A DNA stretch of 52,494 nt from Chitinophagales bacterium (GTDB taxonomy: Bacteria > Bacteroidota > Bacteroidia > Chitinophagales > UBA2359), in assembly GCA_020629205.1 (NCBI GenBank), contig JAHDDV010000003.1, forward strand, positions 2,274 to 54,767, read 5' to 3'. The position numbers and the translations under genes are program-made. The notes under the pieces are model-generated. The model did not search any database. It had not been told where the DNA came from and was given only the letters and a program-made list of their open reading frames with translations. Of this stretch, positions 34,842-44,093 are shown piece by piece. How positions within the stretch are numbered: position 1 is the first letter of the stretch; each line of letters starts with the position of its first letter.

Positions 34842-36152
34842 TTATAGCGTCCAGTATTCCAAATTATTAATCCTGTTTTTGTAGACTCCTTTAATGTCAA
34901 TCAATACTCCCTTTTCGGTGCACAGATCGAGAAAAAATTGTTCCTCTAAGTTTTTGTATTCATCGTGAGAAACTGCCACTACCACGCAGTCATATCGGGG
35001 AATAGGCTTTGACATCAGCTCCACCCCATATTCCTGCATTACTTCCGACTCACTTGCATAGGGGTCAGTCACATGAACCAGAACAGAATAACCTTCTATT
35101 TCCTTAATCAGGTCGAAAACTCTGGAGTTTCGTATATCGCTGACATTCTCTTTGAAGGTGGCGCCCATGATCAAGATACGGACATGCTTGATGTCTTTCC
35201 CCATTCTGATCATCATTTGGATAGCCTTCTTGGCAACATATGCACTCATATTGTCATTGACAGACCTTCCACTCAGGATCACATGTGGCACATAGCCTAA
35301 CTGTGTTGACTTGTATGTTAAGTAGTAGGGATCTACGCCAATGCAATGACCTCCTACCAGACCTGGAAAGAAGTTCAGGAAATTCCACTTTGTACCAGCT
35401 GCTTCAAGTACATCCCAAGTGTCGATGTCCATTTTGTCAAAAATGATTGACAGCTCATTCATGAGCGCAATATTAAGATCCCTTTGGGTATTCTCGATGA
35501 TCTTTGCTGCCTCAGCAACTTTGATTGTTGGAGCCAAATGTACACCTGCGCTGATGATCATCTCATAGACTTTGGCGATGTTCTTTCCAGATTCTTCGTC
35601 ACAACCAGAAACGACCTTTGTGATTTTGGTAATTGTATGTTTCTTATCTCCTGGATTGATTCGCTCTGGAGAATAGCCTAGCTTGAAGTCCTTTGGACAA
35701 TTGAGACCACTCACTTGTTCAAGAATCGGAAGACAATCTTCCTCGGTGCAACCTGGAAATACGGTCGATTCAAAAACAACATAGTCCCCGGATTTAAGCA
35801 CTTTCCCCACGGTTTCTGATGCAGCTTTTACGTATCGTAAGTCGGGAACCTTATGATCATCAACCGGTGTGGGTACTGCTACAATATAGAAGCAAGCTTC
35901 TGCCAGATCATCCGGATTTGCAGTAAAGATGATTGAACGCTCTTTGAACTCTTGGGCCGGGATTTCATTACTTGGATCAATCCCCTTTTTCATCAGTTCT
36001 ACCCGATCCGCCTGAATGTCAAATCCAATTACCTTGCAATGTTTAGCAAATTCCAGGGCCACTGGCAGCCCAACATAACCTAAGCCGATTACGGCCAAAG
36101 TAGCTTCTTTGCGCAAGAGTCTTTCGTTCATTAGAATTTGAGTCACAGGCAT
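34842..36152 (-). CDS. UDP-N-acetyl-hexosamine 6-dehydrogenase (TviB/WbpO-like)
   Basis: Nucleotide-sugar dehydrogenase of about 430 residues making a UDP-HexNAc uronate with two NAD+. N-terminal Rossmann motif LAVIGLGYVGLPVALEFAK, FESTVFPGCTEEDCLP, the catalytic-cysteine motif GLVGGHCIGVDPYYL near residue 265, and the C-terminal UDP-binding domain (MGATFKENVSDIRNS). The GGHCIGVDPYYLT pattern separates the UDP-GlcNAc/GalNAc group from Ugd. The start may be 36152 or the ATG at 36131; both give an intact N-terminus. It lies between UDP-xylose synthase and rfbB. Confidence 0.87.
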   Translation of the reverse strand: MPVTQILMNERLLRKEATLAVIGLGYVGLPVALEFAKHCKVIGFDIQADRVELMKKGIDPSNEIPAQEFKERSIIFTANPDDLAEACFYIVAVPTPVDDHKVPDLRYVKAASETVGKVLKSGDYVVFESTVFPGCTEEDCLPILEQVSGLNCPKDFKLGYSPERINPGDKKHTITKITKVVSGCDEESGKNIAKVYEMIISAGVHLAPTIKVAEAAKIIENTQRDLNIALMNELSIIFDKMDIDTWDVLEAAGTKWNFLNFFPGLVGGHCIGVDPYYLTYKSTQLGYVPHVILSGRSVNDNMSAYVAKKAIQMMIRMGKDIKHVRILIMGATFKENVSDIRNSRVFDLIKEIEGYSVLVHVTDPYASESEVMQEYGVELMSKPIPRYDCVVVAVSHDEYKNLEEQFFLDLCTEKGVLIDIKGVYKNRINNLEYWTL

Positions 36153-36180
36153 GATCTGTTACCATTGGTAAAAGGTAGTT

Positions 36181-37143
36181 CTAGGCAAAGTTACCTTTGA
36201 TCTCCTCTTTCATGATTTCTTTGAAATAAGCCAGCGTTCGGGTCAAGCCCTGTTTGCGGTCAACTTGCGGCTCCCAGCCCAAAATCTTTCTGGCCCTGCT
36301 AATATCTGGCTTTCTTTGCTTGGGGTCGTTGACAGGAAGGTCTTTATATATAAGTTCTGATTTTGAGCCTGTAATCTGAATTATTTCCTGCGCAAAATCC
36401 AATATCGATATTTCCGAGGGATTACCGAGATTCACAGGCTGCACGTAGTCACTCAGAAGCAATCCATAAATTCCTTCAATCAAATCATCAACATAACAAA
36501 AAGATCTGGTCTGCGAGCCATCTCCGTATATCGTGAGATCCTGACCCATCAGAGCCTGATACATAAAGTTGGGCAATACGCGACCATCATTGAGACGCAT
36601 GCGGGGGCCATAGGTATTGAATATTCTAACAATTCGTGTTTCTACGTTATGATAAGTATGATAGGCCATTGTGATTGCTTCCTGAAAACGCTTTGCTTCA
36701 TCATATACACCTCGAGGACCTACAGGATTTACATTTCCCCAATACTCTTCTCGCTGTGGGTGCTCCAATGGATCGCCATAGACTTCAGAGGTGGAAGCTA
36801 TCAAGATGCGCGCATTCTTGACACGAGCCAAACCCAACAAATTATGGGTACCCAAAGAACCAACTTTCAGTGTTTGGATTGGCATTTTTAGATAGTCGTC
36901 AGGGCTGGCTGGAGAGGCAAAATGCAAGATGTAATCGAGTTCACCTGGGACATGCACGAACTTGGATATGTCGTGGTTGTAAAAGTCAAAGTTGGCTTCT
37001 CTGAATAGTTCTTCCAGATTCGAAAGTGAGCCTGTAATGAGGTTATCCATTCCAGTTACCTTATACCCTTCCTTTATAAAACGGTCGCACAAGTGTGAAC
37101 CTAAAAAACCGGCAGCACCCGTAATCAATATCCTCTTTGACAT
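36181..37143 (-). CDS. uxs: UDP-glucuronate decarboxylase (UDP-xylose synthase)
   Basis: A 320-residue SDR enzyme that decarboxylates UDP-glucuronate to UDP-xylose. Rossmann motif [38 protein letters not shown] (the ASPASP signature of UXS), the [14 protein letters not shown] block, catalytic YDEAKR, and [21 protein letters not shown]. It lies directly downstream of ugd, which makes its substrate, with a 39-base gap. The presence of both argues for xylose or a derivative in the surface polysaccharide. Confidence 0.93.
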   Translation of the reverse strand: MSKRILITGAAGFLGSHLCDRFIKEGYKVTGMDNLITGSLSNLEELFREANFDFYNHDISKFVHVPGELDYILHFASPASPDDYLKMPIQTLKVGSLGTHNLLGLARVKNARILIASTSEVYGDPLEHPQREEYWGNVNPVGPRGVYDEAKRFQEAITMAYHTYHNVETRIVRIFNTYGPRMRLNDGRVLPNFMYQALMGQDLTIYGDGSQTRSFCYVDDLIEGIYGLLLSDYVQPVNLGNPSEISILDFAQEIIQITGSKSELIYKDLPVNDPKQRKPDISRARKILGWEPQVDRKQGLTRTLAYFKEIMKEEIKGNFA

Positions 37144-37182
37144 ATAACTTAAGTTCGAAGTGATTAATCAATCTCAGTTCTC

Positions 37183-38496
37183 TTATCCTTCAATCGTGGC
37201 TCGTCCAATACTCGAATAAAAGAAACCTTTTGTAGACATTTCATCAACCGAGTATAGATTCCTCCCATCAAAAATTGCAGGATTCTTGAGAGCCTTCATA
37301 ACACGATCGAAGTCAGGAGTTCTAAACACTGACCATTCCGTGGCAATGATCAGAGCGTCACACTCTTCTAAGGCATCATATTGTCCTTCAGCAAAAGATA
37401 TCTTGTCTCCATAAAGTTGTTGAACATTCGGCATGGCTTCCGGATCGTATGCGACAACTGAAGCTCCAGCTTTCAAAAGCTCGTCGATCATGTAGAGGGC
37501 TGGAGCCTCGCGAATGTCATCGGTATTTGGCTTGAATGCAAGTCCCCAAAGTGCAACTTTCTTTCCCTTAAGATCACCCTTGAAATATTGATTGATCTTG
37601 GGCATCAAAGTTAACTTTTGCCCCTCATTCACTCTCAAGACTGAATTCAGAATCTTAAAATCATATTTTGATTCTTCCGCAGCCTTCCACAAGGCCAGTA
37701 CATCTTTTGGGAAGCAGCTTCCACCATACCCAATACCAGGAAACAAGAATCGCTTACCTATACGACTATCACTACCCATTCCTATCCGAACATTGTCCAC
37801 ATTTGCTCCAACTAACTCACAGAGATTTGCAATTTCATTCATAAATGAAATCCTTGCAGCTAGATAACTATTGGCCGCATACTTTGTCATCTCAGCAGAT
37901 CGGATGTCCATAACGTAGACAGGGTTCCCTTGTCTAACAAATGGCTCGTAGAGTTTTCTCATCTGCCTTTCAGCTTTTTCGCTAGAGGTGCCGATGACCA
38001 CGCGATCAGGCTTCATGAAGTCATCTACAGCGACCCCCTCTCTAAGAAATTCAGGATTTGAAACTACATCGATTTCTACCTCCGTTAGACGGTCAAAAAC
38101 CGCTTTCACTTTTTCTGCAGTCCCTATCGGCACCGTACTCTTGTTCACGATGACTTTGTACCCCTTGACAAGCTTAGCTATATCGGAAGCAGCTTTCAAC
38201 ACATAGGATAGATCAGCAGAGCCATCTTCACCGGGAGGAGTTGGCAAAGCCAAAAAGATAATCTCGGCATGTTCGACTGCGGTAGCGAGATCCGTAGTAA
38301 ACTCAATGCGTTCAGCCTTAACATTACGCTCAAATAAAACTTCTAATCCTGGCTCATAAATTGGAACAATACCAGCCTTAAGCTTCCTGACCTTTTCCTC
38401 ATCTATATCTACGCAAATTACTTGGTTTCCTGTTTCTGCAAAACAGGTACCCGATACCAGACCGACATAACCTGTCCCAACGACTGCTACTTTCAT
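37183..38496 (-). CDS. ugd: UDP-glucose 6-dehydrogenase
   Basis: Oxidises UDP-glucose to UDP-glucuronate. Rossmann motif VAVVGTGYVGLVSGTCFAE at the N-terminus, NKSTVPIGTAEKV, PEFLREGVAVDDFMKPDRVVIG, the catalytic cysteine in FLFPGIGYGGSCFPKDV near residue 260, and WGLAFKPNTDDIREAPA in the C-terminal domain. The 437-residue length is normal. Its product feeds the UDP-xylose synthase encoded next. Confidence 0.96.
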   Translation of the reverse strand: MKVAVVGTGYVGLVSGTCFAETGNQVICVDIDEEKVRKLKAGIVPIYEPGLEVLFERNVKAERIEFTTDLATAVEHAEIIFLALPTPPGEDGSADLSYVLKAASDIAKLVKGYKVIVNKSTVPIGTAEKVKAVFDRLTEVEIDVVSNPEFLREGVAVDDFMKPDRVVIGTSSEKAERQMRKLYEPFVRQGNPVYVMDIRSAEMTKYAANSYLAARISFMNEIANLCELVGANVDNVRIGMGSDSRIGKRFLFPGIGYGGSCFPKDVLALWKAAEESKYDFKILNSVLRVNEGQKLTLMPKINQYFKGDLKGKKVALWGLAFKPNTDDIREAPALYMIDELLKAGASVVAYDPEAMPNVQQLYGDKISFAEGQYDALEECDALIIATEWSVFRTPDFDRVMKALKNPAIFDGRNLYSVDEMSTKGFFYSSIGRATIEG

Positions 38497-38576
38497 ATAA
38501 TATTACTCTTTTCTTGCCCAATGGACACCGGCATAGAGCCAGCAACATTGATTGTTTTTGAAATGTGTGATTCGAT

Positions 38577-39710
38577 TTAGCTAAGGCATTCAATCACAGT
38601 CTTACATACCAGGTCTTGTTGTTCTCTTGTCAACTCAGTATGCATTGGTAATGAAAGACCCTGATATGCCAGACGTTCAGTAACGGGAAGGTCACCATTC
38701 GCGCCTCCCCAGTTTGAATAGGCCGGCTGCAGATGGATTGGCACTGGATAGTATACCATCGAAGGAATCCCTCTCTCAGACAGTATTCCACGAATCGCAT
38801 CGCGATCCCCTTCAACCACAATAGTGTATTGGTGAAAAACATGGCTGCTAAACGAAGAGCGCTTCGGTGTAGTAATCCCCTCCACTCCAGCGAAATGTTG
38901 GTCGTAATAATCAGCAGCTTCCCGGCGTAAACTATTGTACCTGTCCAAGTGCTTTAGTTTAGCATTCAGGACTACAGCCTGAAAGCTGTCCAATCGAGAA
39001 TTGACCCCTATACATTCGGAAGTATACTTCTGCCTTTGTCCGTGATTTACAATCTGTCGTAGCTTATTAGCCAGAGACTCATCATTTGTAAAAATAGCAC
39101 CAGCATCTCCATAAGCACCAAGATTCTTAGAGGGATAAAAGGAGGTACAACCAATATGACCAATCGTGCCAGTCTTGTGTATACTTCCGTCGCCAAAAGT
39201 CACTTCAGCACCAATAGCCTGTGCATTGTCTTCAATCACATACAGATCATGCTTGTTTGCTATTTGCATCACTGCCTCCATGTCGACAGATTGACCAAAC
39301 AGATGAACGGGAATGATACAGCGAGTCTTAACTGTCACTGCAGCCTCAAGCTGAGCGACATCCATATTGAAGGTATCTTCATGGACATCAACGAACACCG
39401 GTTTCAGTCTTAGCAAGGCTATAACCTCAGCAGTCGCCACAAAAGTGTGCGATACAGTGATCACTTCGTCACCAGGCTCCAAACCTAGAGCCATAAGCGC
39501 CACTAATAGGGCATCTGTCCCATTAGCGCAGGGAATTGCTGCTTTGACATTGAGATACTTGGAAAGCCCCTTTTCCAGGTCTTTTACAGCAGGCCCATTG
39601 ATAAACTGGCAAGTCTGCAAGACCTCTTTGATCCCTTCTTCAACTTCGTCTTGAATGGCTTTAAATTGACCCTGTAGGTCAACCATTTGAATTTTCCTGG
39701 TCGCAAGCAT
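38577..39710 (-). CDS. DegT/DnrJ/EryC1/StrS-family sugar aminotransferase
   Basis: PLP-dependent aminotransferase of about 377 residues acting on keto-nucleotide sugars. Motifs: MVDLQGQFKAIQDEVEEGI at the start, CANGTDALLVALMAL, HTFVATAEVI, IEDNAQAIGAE, and the PLP lysine in TSFYPSKNLGAYGDAGA. The ORF track starts at 40001, but its first 97 residues overlap the upstream PLP gene in another frame and look random; the ATG at 39710 gives MLATRKIQMVDLQG. WbpE-like 3-amino sugar synthesis is one option; no 3-dehydrogenase or acetyltransferase partner is in the window. Confidence 0.9.
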   Translation of the reverse strand: MLATRKIQMVDLQGQFKAIQDEVEEGIKEVLQTCQFINGPAVKDLEKGLSKYLNVKAAIPCANGTDALLVALMALGLEPGDEVITVSHTFVATAEVIALLRLKPVFVDVHEDTFNMDVAQLEAAVTVKTRCIIPVHLFGQSVDMEAVMQIANKHDLYVIEDNAQAIGAEVTFGDGSIHKTGTIGHIGCTSFYPSKNLGAYGDAGAIFTNDESLANKLRQIVNHGQRQKYTSECIGVNSRLDSFQAVVLNAKLKHLDRYNSLRREAADYYDQHFAGVEGITTPKRSSFSSHVFHQYTIVVEGDRDAIRGILSERGIPSMVYYPVPIHLQPAYSNWGGANGDLPVTERLAYQGLSLPMHTELTREQQDLVCKTVIECLS

Positions 39711-39846
39711 CTTCAATTTTTGGTGGTGCAAATATAGTGAATTTATGACGGCATATTCAAATTGACAAGCTTTGCTGTCGGATGGTTGCAAGCACCAAAA
39801 TTGCGAGTTTTTGATTACGTATAAACAGCTCGAAACTAATTGCGGA

Positions 39847-41010
39847 TTACAGCAGGTAAGACAAGGAAGTGCGAATATCTTGAAGCAGAAGCTCGGGATC
39901 TTCCAAGCCCACATAGAACCGAATGAAGTTCCAGGGCAAAGTTGTTTCGCTATAATTCTCCGACTGATGAAGCACACACATTGGAAAGTACAACGATTCA
40001 TGACCTCCCCATGAGCAAGCAGGAAGAAAATACCGTAATCGCTCGCAAAAAGACTCCACTTCCTTTATTGATTGTGCAGCTAGTTCGATACTAAACAAGC
40101 CAGGAGCCCCACGCATTTGACTCTTTGCCAGAGCCCATTGACTGCTGTCCTCCACGAAAGGATAGTAGAGTTTAGAGATTTTTGCTTCCTTCTGCAGAGC
40201 GGAAACAACTATTTGGGTGCTTTGATTTACTCGATCCATGCGGAGAGGTAAGGTCCGCAAACTACGAATCATCAGTGCTGCATCATGAGCTGAAATGATT
40301 CCACCTAAGGTCATGTACTCCAGTTCAAATATCTGACGAATTTTCTGTTTCGTTCCACAAACAACTCCAGCCACTAGATCACTATGCCCGGCAATAAACT
40401 TTGTAGCAGAGTGCACCACCAAATCAATACCAAACTCAATCGGATTTTGAAAGTAAGGAGAGCAGTAGCTGTTGTCAATTATAGAGGTGATTGCATACCG
40501 TTTTGCAAACGCCGCGCAAGCTGCCAAATCCTGCAACTCAAAGGTCAGTGAATTGGGTGATTCCAGGTACAGAAGACGCGTATTTTCCTGTCGAGCCGCT
40601 GCAATGTTCTCAATATTGGTCCCGTCCACAAAAGTGTACTCCACGCCAAAACGACATAAGAGCTTTTCGATCAACTTGTTTGTCCAGCTATATGGCTTGT
40701 CGACGCAAATAATGTGATCGCCCGACTTCACCTGACTCATTACAGTAGTAGCAACCGCTGCACTCCCACTGGACATAACCAAACAATCCTCCGCCTTTTC
40801 AAGTGCAGCGATCTTTTTTCGCAAGATAGCGACTGTCGGATTACAGCCACGACTATAGAAAGGAACATCAAGCTCATCTTCCAAAGACCGACGCATATGC
40901 TCAATGCTCCGAAAGGTAAAATTACTCGACTGAAATACGGGAGGTGCTACCGCAAACTTATAGTTCTCCCGGTCCTCCCCTAGATGGTTGAGGATAAAGG
41001 AAAGATCCAT
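39847..41010 (-). CDS. cystathionine gamma-synthase / beta-lyase family PLP enzyme
   Basis: Cys/Met-metabolism PLP enzyme of about 387 residues. The early FYSRGCNPTVAILRKKIAALE corresponds to the family's YSR...NPT motif, SSGSAAVATTVMSQV binds PLP phosphate, and the Schiff-base lysine is in VHSATKFIAGHSDLVAG. The tail HESLYFPM varies from the classic GGxESL. The start at 41010 (MDLSFILNHLGEDRENYK) is 10 bases after the nifU-like stop; the track start at 41061 would overlap it. Cystathionine gamma-synthase, beta-lyase or a related activity cannot be separated. Its place after Mrp and NifU suggests shared control with sulfur metabolism. Confidence 0.82.
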   Translation of the reverse strand: MDLSFILNHLGEDRENYKFAVAPPVFQSSNFTFRSIEHMRRSLEDELDVPFYSRGCNPTVAILRKKIAALEKAEDCLVMSSGSAAVATTVMSQVKSGDHIICVDKPYSWTNKLIEKLLCRFGVEYTFVDGTNIENIAAARQENTRLLYLESPNSLTFELQDLAACAAFAKRYAITSIIDNSYCSPYFQNPIEFGIDLVVHSATKFIAGHSDLVAGVVCGTKQKIRQIFELEYMTLGGIISAHDAALMIRSLRTLPLRMDRVNQSTQIVVSALQKEAKISKLYYPFVEDSSQWALAKSQMRGAPGLFSIELAAQSIKEVESFCERLRYFLPACSWGGHESLYFPMCVLHQSENYSETTLPWNFIRFYVGLEDPELLLQDIRTSLSYLL

Positions 41011-41020
41011 ATTATGGTAT

Positions 41021-41266
41021 TTAATTGATTGCTTCCACTGCTGATATCTCGGGGACAGCATTGAGAATTGCCTGTTCCACCCCTGCTTTCATAGTCATTG
41101 CGCTCATTGGACAACCATCGCAATTGCCCAACAACCTAACCTTAACCACATTCTCTGAAGTAATCTCGACGACCTCGATATTACCACCGTCGATCTCCAG
41201 ATGTGGCCTAATACTATTCAGTGATTCTTCAACCCTTACTTTAAGATCTTCCTTTGATAATATCAT
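41021..41266 (-). CDS. NifU-family (C-terminal domain) iron-sulfur scaffold protein
   Basis: An 81-residue protein equal to the NifU C-terminal/Nfu domain: IRPHLEIDGGNIEVVEI followed by the cluster-binding LLGNCDGCPMSAMTM (CxxC). Such proteins carry a [4Fe-4S] cluster for delivery to apo-enzymes. Its ATG overlaps the mrp stop (ATGA, 4 bases), a classic translationally coupled pair, and the two act in the same process. Confidence 0.93.
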   Translation of the reverse strand: MILSKEDLKVRVEESLNSIRPHLEIDGGNIEVVEITSENVVKVRLLGNCDGCPMSAMTMKAGVEQAILNAVPEISAVEAIN

Positions 41267-42366
41267 GTGACTGAGATTTCGACCTTCTTGGTGGCTGGTA
41301 AACCGGAATTTCTAATCGCAATATTTCGTGCAGCGGTTTCTGCAAGAAACTTAAACGCCTTCGACTGTAAACCCGACTCGGTTATCGAGACAGGCTTTCC
41401 ATTGTCCCCTCCTTCTCGAATAGATTCGACTATTGGGATCTGCCCTAACAAGGGAACATCATATTCATCGGCCAAAGCTCTTCCTCCACCTTTTCCAAAG
41501 ATATGATATTTTTTGTCGGGCATATCTTCGGGACTGAAGTAGGCCATGTTTTCCACAACACCGAGGATTGGCACATTGATTTGTGGCAAGCGAAACATTC
41601 CTATAGCTTTTCGTACATCCGCTAAGGCGACCTCCTGTGGAGTTGTCACGATTATCGCACCTGTAACTGGAACCGACTGCACCAAGGTAAGATGGACATC
41701 ACCAGTCCCAGGAGGTAGATCATAAATGAGATAATCCAAATCTCCCCAAATACAATCCGTGACAAACTGCCTTAAGGCAGATGTTACCATCGGCCCTCTC
41801 CAAACAACAGCCTGATCTGGATTGACCAGAAAGCCAATTGAAAGCGTCTTCACACCATACTGCTCAACAGGCAGTATTTTCAGCTTCTCTCCTACCTTTT
41901 CAACGGCCGGTCTAGCATTATTCAGACCCATCATTTGAGGTATCGATGGACCATAGATATCCGCGTCTATCAAACCTACGCTTGCCCCTGTTTTTGCTAG
42001 TGATAAAGCCAGATTTACTGCTACAGTTGACTTCCCGACCCCTCCTTTTCCAGAGGCAACAGCAATAATATTTCTTACTCCAGGTAACACGGCTTCACTG
42101 CTACCTCGTCTACTACTTACTTCTGCAGTCATCTCTATCTGCACTTCTGCATCCTTATCCACCATGTGGTGCACAGCGTTTGTACAGGCATGGCGAATCT
42201 GCTCTTTCATGGGACAAGCCGGAGTGGTTAGTACCACTGTGAAGCTGACTTTCTTGCCATCAACTACAACATCCCTAACCATGTTCAAGGTCACAAGGTC
42301 TTTTCCAAGATCCGGATCATCTACGTAACTAAGGGCTTTGAGTACTTTCTCTGGGGTAATGGACAT
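41263..42366 (-). CDS. mrp: Mrp/NBP35-family ATP-binding iron-sulfur carrier (ApbC)
   Basis: P-loop ATPase that holds and transfers Fe-S clusters. The N-terminal MIP18/DUF59 domain (about residues 5-85, PDLGKDLVTLNMVRDV) is followed by the deviant Walker A VASGKGGVGKSTVAVNLA near residue 103, the DADIYGPSIPQMMG switch, and YDLPPGTGDVHLT. The CxxC seen before the C-terminus of many Mrp proteins is not visible here. It is 7 bases downstream of the channel gene and coupled to nifU, linking the kinase/FHA/channel block with Fe-S assembly in one transcript unit. Confidence 0.93.
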   Translation of the reverse strand: MSITPEKVLKALSYVDDPDLGKDLVTLNMVRDVVVDGKKVSFTVVLTTPACPMKEQIRHACTNAVHHMVDKDAEVQIEMTAEVSSRRGSSEAVLPGVRNIIAVASGKGGVGKSTVAVNLALSLAKTGASVGLIDADIYGPSIPQMMGLNNARPAVEKVGEKLKILPVEQYGVKTLSIGFLVNPDQAVVWRGPMVTSALRQFVTDCIWGDLDYLIYDLPPGTGDVHLTLVQSVPVTGAIIVTTPQEVALADVRKAIGMFRLPQINVPILGVVENMAYFSPEDMPDKKYHIFGKGGGRALADEYDVPLLGQIPIVESIREGGDNGKPVSITESGLQSKAFKFLAETAARNIAIRNSGLPATKKVEISVT

Positions 42367-42373
42367 GGATTGG

Positions 42374-43123
42374 TTATTCTAGATTTATTCGATTTACAAG
42401 ATTTTCAATCACGTATTCCTCCATATCTGTGTGCAAATTTTCCTCTGCTTCTTGCATATTGTGCAGGAACAGCATCATCACAATACTTAGAATCAAGGCG
42501 ACCAAAGTAGTATCAAATGCCACATACATGAATGAGGTGATCATGCTAAGCGACTCAGGATCAGCAGCTTTATCTGCTAGACCCAAAGCTTTTGCGATAC
42601 CCAAAATGGTCCCAATAAAACCGATAGATGGGATTGCCCATGCAAGATAACGCACCATTGACTGACTGCTCTCCGCTTTTGACAAATTGATTCTGATCTG
42701 CGAAGCTACCACATTCATAACATCAGAGACATTATTGTTGGCTCGAAACTTCGTGCAAGCTTTCTTGACCAAATCTGTCAGTAGGAACCGATACTGTTGT
42801 TCGTAATCGATCATCTTAATTTTCAAATCACTCACATCATCCGGCGATAAGACCCAATGCTCTTTCTCAGGAAGAATATTCAAACCGAAGCTCTGTCTTT
42901 CGTATTTGACTTTCTTATTTCTATCCATAATCTCAAACATACCCCAAAAGAAGGCGGTGAAGGTCAAGAACTGAATAATGCCCTCTGGCATCTGGCCACC
43001 AAACATTTGAAAGATTCGCTTAATCGTTGGTTGACTAACCATCGTGAATCCAAGAACCATCAGCAAAATGAGTACTACAGCGCAAAGTAGCCCCAACATT
43101 AAATTTTTACTTCTTCCTTTCAT
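42374..43123 (-). CDS. MotA/TolQ/ExbB-family proton channel protein
   Basis: A 249-residue integral membrane protein with TM helices at about residues 10-30, 48-66, 160-182 and 200-222. The signature of the MotA/TolQ/ExbB domain lies in the third helix (YLAWAIPSIGFIGTILGIAKAL) and fourth (FDTTLVALILSIVMMLFLH), with the conserved Thr/Gly/Pro positions. A cytoplasmic region of about 80 residues lies between. No TolR/ExbD or MotB partner follows, which is unusual. The gene directly follows the FHA gene and the two kinase genes, so its proton channel may be controlled by phosphorylation; this is inference. Confidence 0.85.
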   Translation of the reverse strand: MKGRSKNLMLGLLCAVVLILLMVLGFTMVSQPTIKRIFQMFGGQMPEGIIQFLTFTAFFWGMFEIMDRNKKVKYERQSFGLNILPEKEHWVLSPDDVSDLKIKMIDYEQQYRFLLTDLVKKACTKFRANNNVSDVMNVVASQIRINLSKAESSQSMVRYLAWAIPSIGFIGTILGIAKALGLADKAADPESLSMITSFMYVAFDTTLVALILSIVMMLFLHNMQEAEENLHTDMEEYVIENLVNRINLE

Positions 43124-43151
43124 TTGTCAATTGATTAATGGTGGGGTAGCC

Positions 43152-44054
43152 TTACTTGATATGAATTGTTTGTGTAAAATCAGTCCCTTGAACGCTTATA
43201 GCAGCAGACTGGAAATCTTCGAACTCGTCAACACTCTTGAATACCATCTTAGTCTCTCCTACCTGAACTGTGTCACCATTTTTTAGGAAGACACCTCGAT
43301 CAGAAGGGATTCTAATGGAATTGCCATTGATATAGGTACCATTTGTGCTTGGTACTCCGCCACGCTCTAGACCGTCATCAAGTAGCTCAAATCGGAATCG
43401 GTGCAAATAATCCTTCGTCACTCTTATTCGGCTATGTATTCGACTTACATAAGGATCATTCTCAATTTTAATATCGATATGATGGGGGCCATCTGGACGA
43501 CCCATTATATTATCCCCCAAGTAAAGATTGTATGTAACATGATCTCGATCTTCTGTATGTGTCACCAACCAACCAGCAACTACCTTATCCAGTTTTTCTG
43601 GATTGTGATTTTCCTTCATGATGATTCGCGAAGGAGAACTTTTGGGAAGAATTGGTTTATCGCTAATTGCCTCTCTAAGCTGATCTGCCCGGGTAAAATC
43701 CGGCTTTTCAACTTTGGGTTCCAATGCAACCACCTTCTGACCCGAGTTAATATCTATGTTGACATGATTACCAGCTGGAACCTCTCGGTCCTGAGGCGAC
43801 ACTACTGGTTCTTTGGGAGCCTCGGGGGTCTTTACAGAGTCATCAGACTTTCCGCCTTTGTTCTTGATTAACAATTCATGCAAAGTTCCTTTGCTTGCAG
43901 GATCTTCATGTTCAATATCAATCACAATCTTGCTCTTCGGCTTTTCGGGCTCAGAAGGCAGATAGTTCTTCAACGGATAGTTGCAGACCTTACATCGATA
44001 GTCTGGAGCGTTTACAATTGTTTCGCTTTTGCAATTATAGCAACGAATGGTCAT
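43152..44054 (-). CDS. zinc-ribbon plus FHA-domain protein
   Basis: A 300-residue cytoplasmic protein. The N-terminus is a zinc ribbon with two CxxC pairs (CYNCKSE ... YRCKVCNYP, residues 5-26). A disordered Lys/Glu/Pro-rich linker to about residue 150 follows, then an FHA domain at about 175-285, with the phosphothreonine-binding pattern GRPDG, SRIHSRI (the conserved S-x-x-H) and STNGTYINGNSI, all intact. The FHA domain should bind phosphothreonine peptides, most simply on the kinase encoded 39 bases upstream. It lies 28 bases before the channel gene. Confidence 0.9.
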   Translation of the reverse strand: MTIRCYNCKSETIVNAPDYRCKVCNYPLKNYLPSEPEKPKSKIVIDIEHEDPASKGTLHELLIKNKGGKSDDSVKTPEAPKEPVVSPQDREVPAGNHVNIDINSGQKVVALEPKVEKPDFTRADQLREAISDKPILPKSSPSRIIMKENHNPEKLDKVVAGWLVTHTEDRDHVTYNLYLGDNIMGRPDGPHHIDIKIENDPYVSRIHSRIRVTKDYLHRFRFELLDDGLERGGVPSTNGTYINGNSIRIPSDRGVFLKNGDTVQVGETKMVFKSVDEFEDFQSAAISVQGTDFTQTIHIK

Positions 44055-44093
44055 TATTGGTAATTTGTGGTCTATTCCTTAGCAGCAATAATA

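Noticed and set aside
39711-40001. 97-residue N-terminal extension of the DegT aminotransferase in the ORF track
   Set aside because: It overlaps the cystathionine gamma-synthase-like gene in another frame, is Cys-rich and random in look; the family start fits 39710.
32718-41010. Horizontal transfer of the polysaccharide block
   Set aside because: No transposase or integrase, and codon and base use look like the flanks by eye; I cannot compute composition here.
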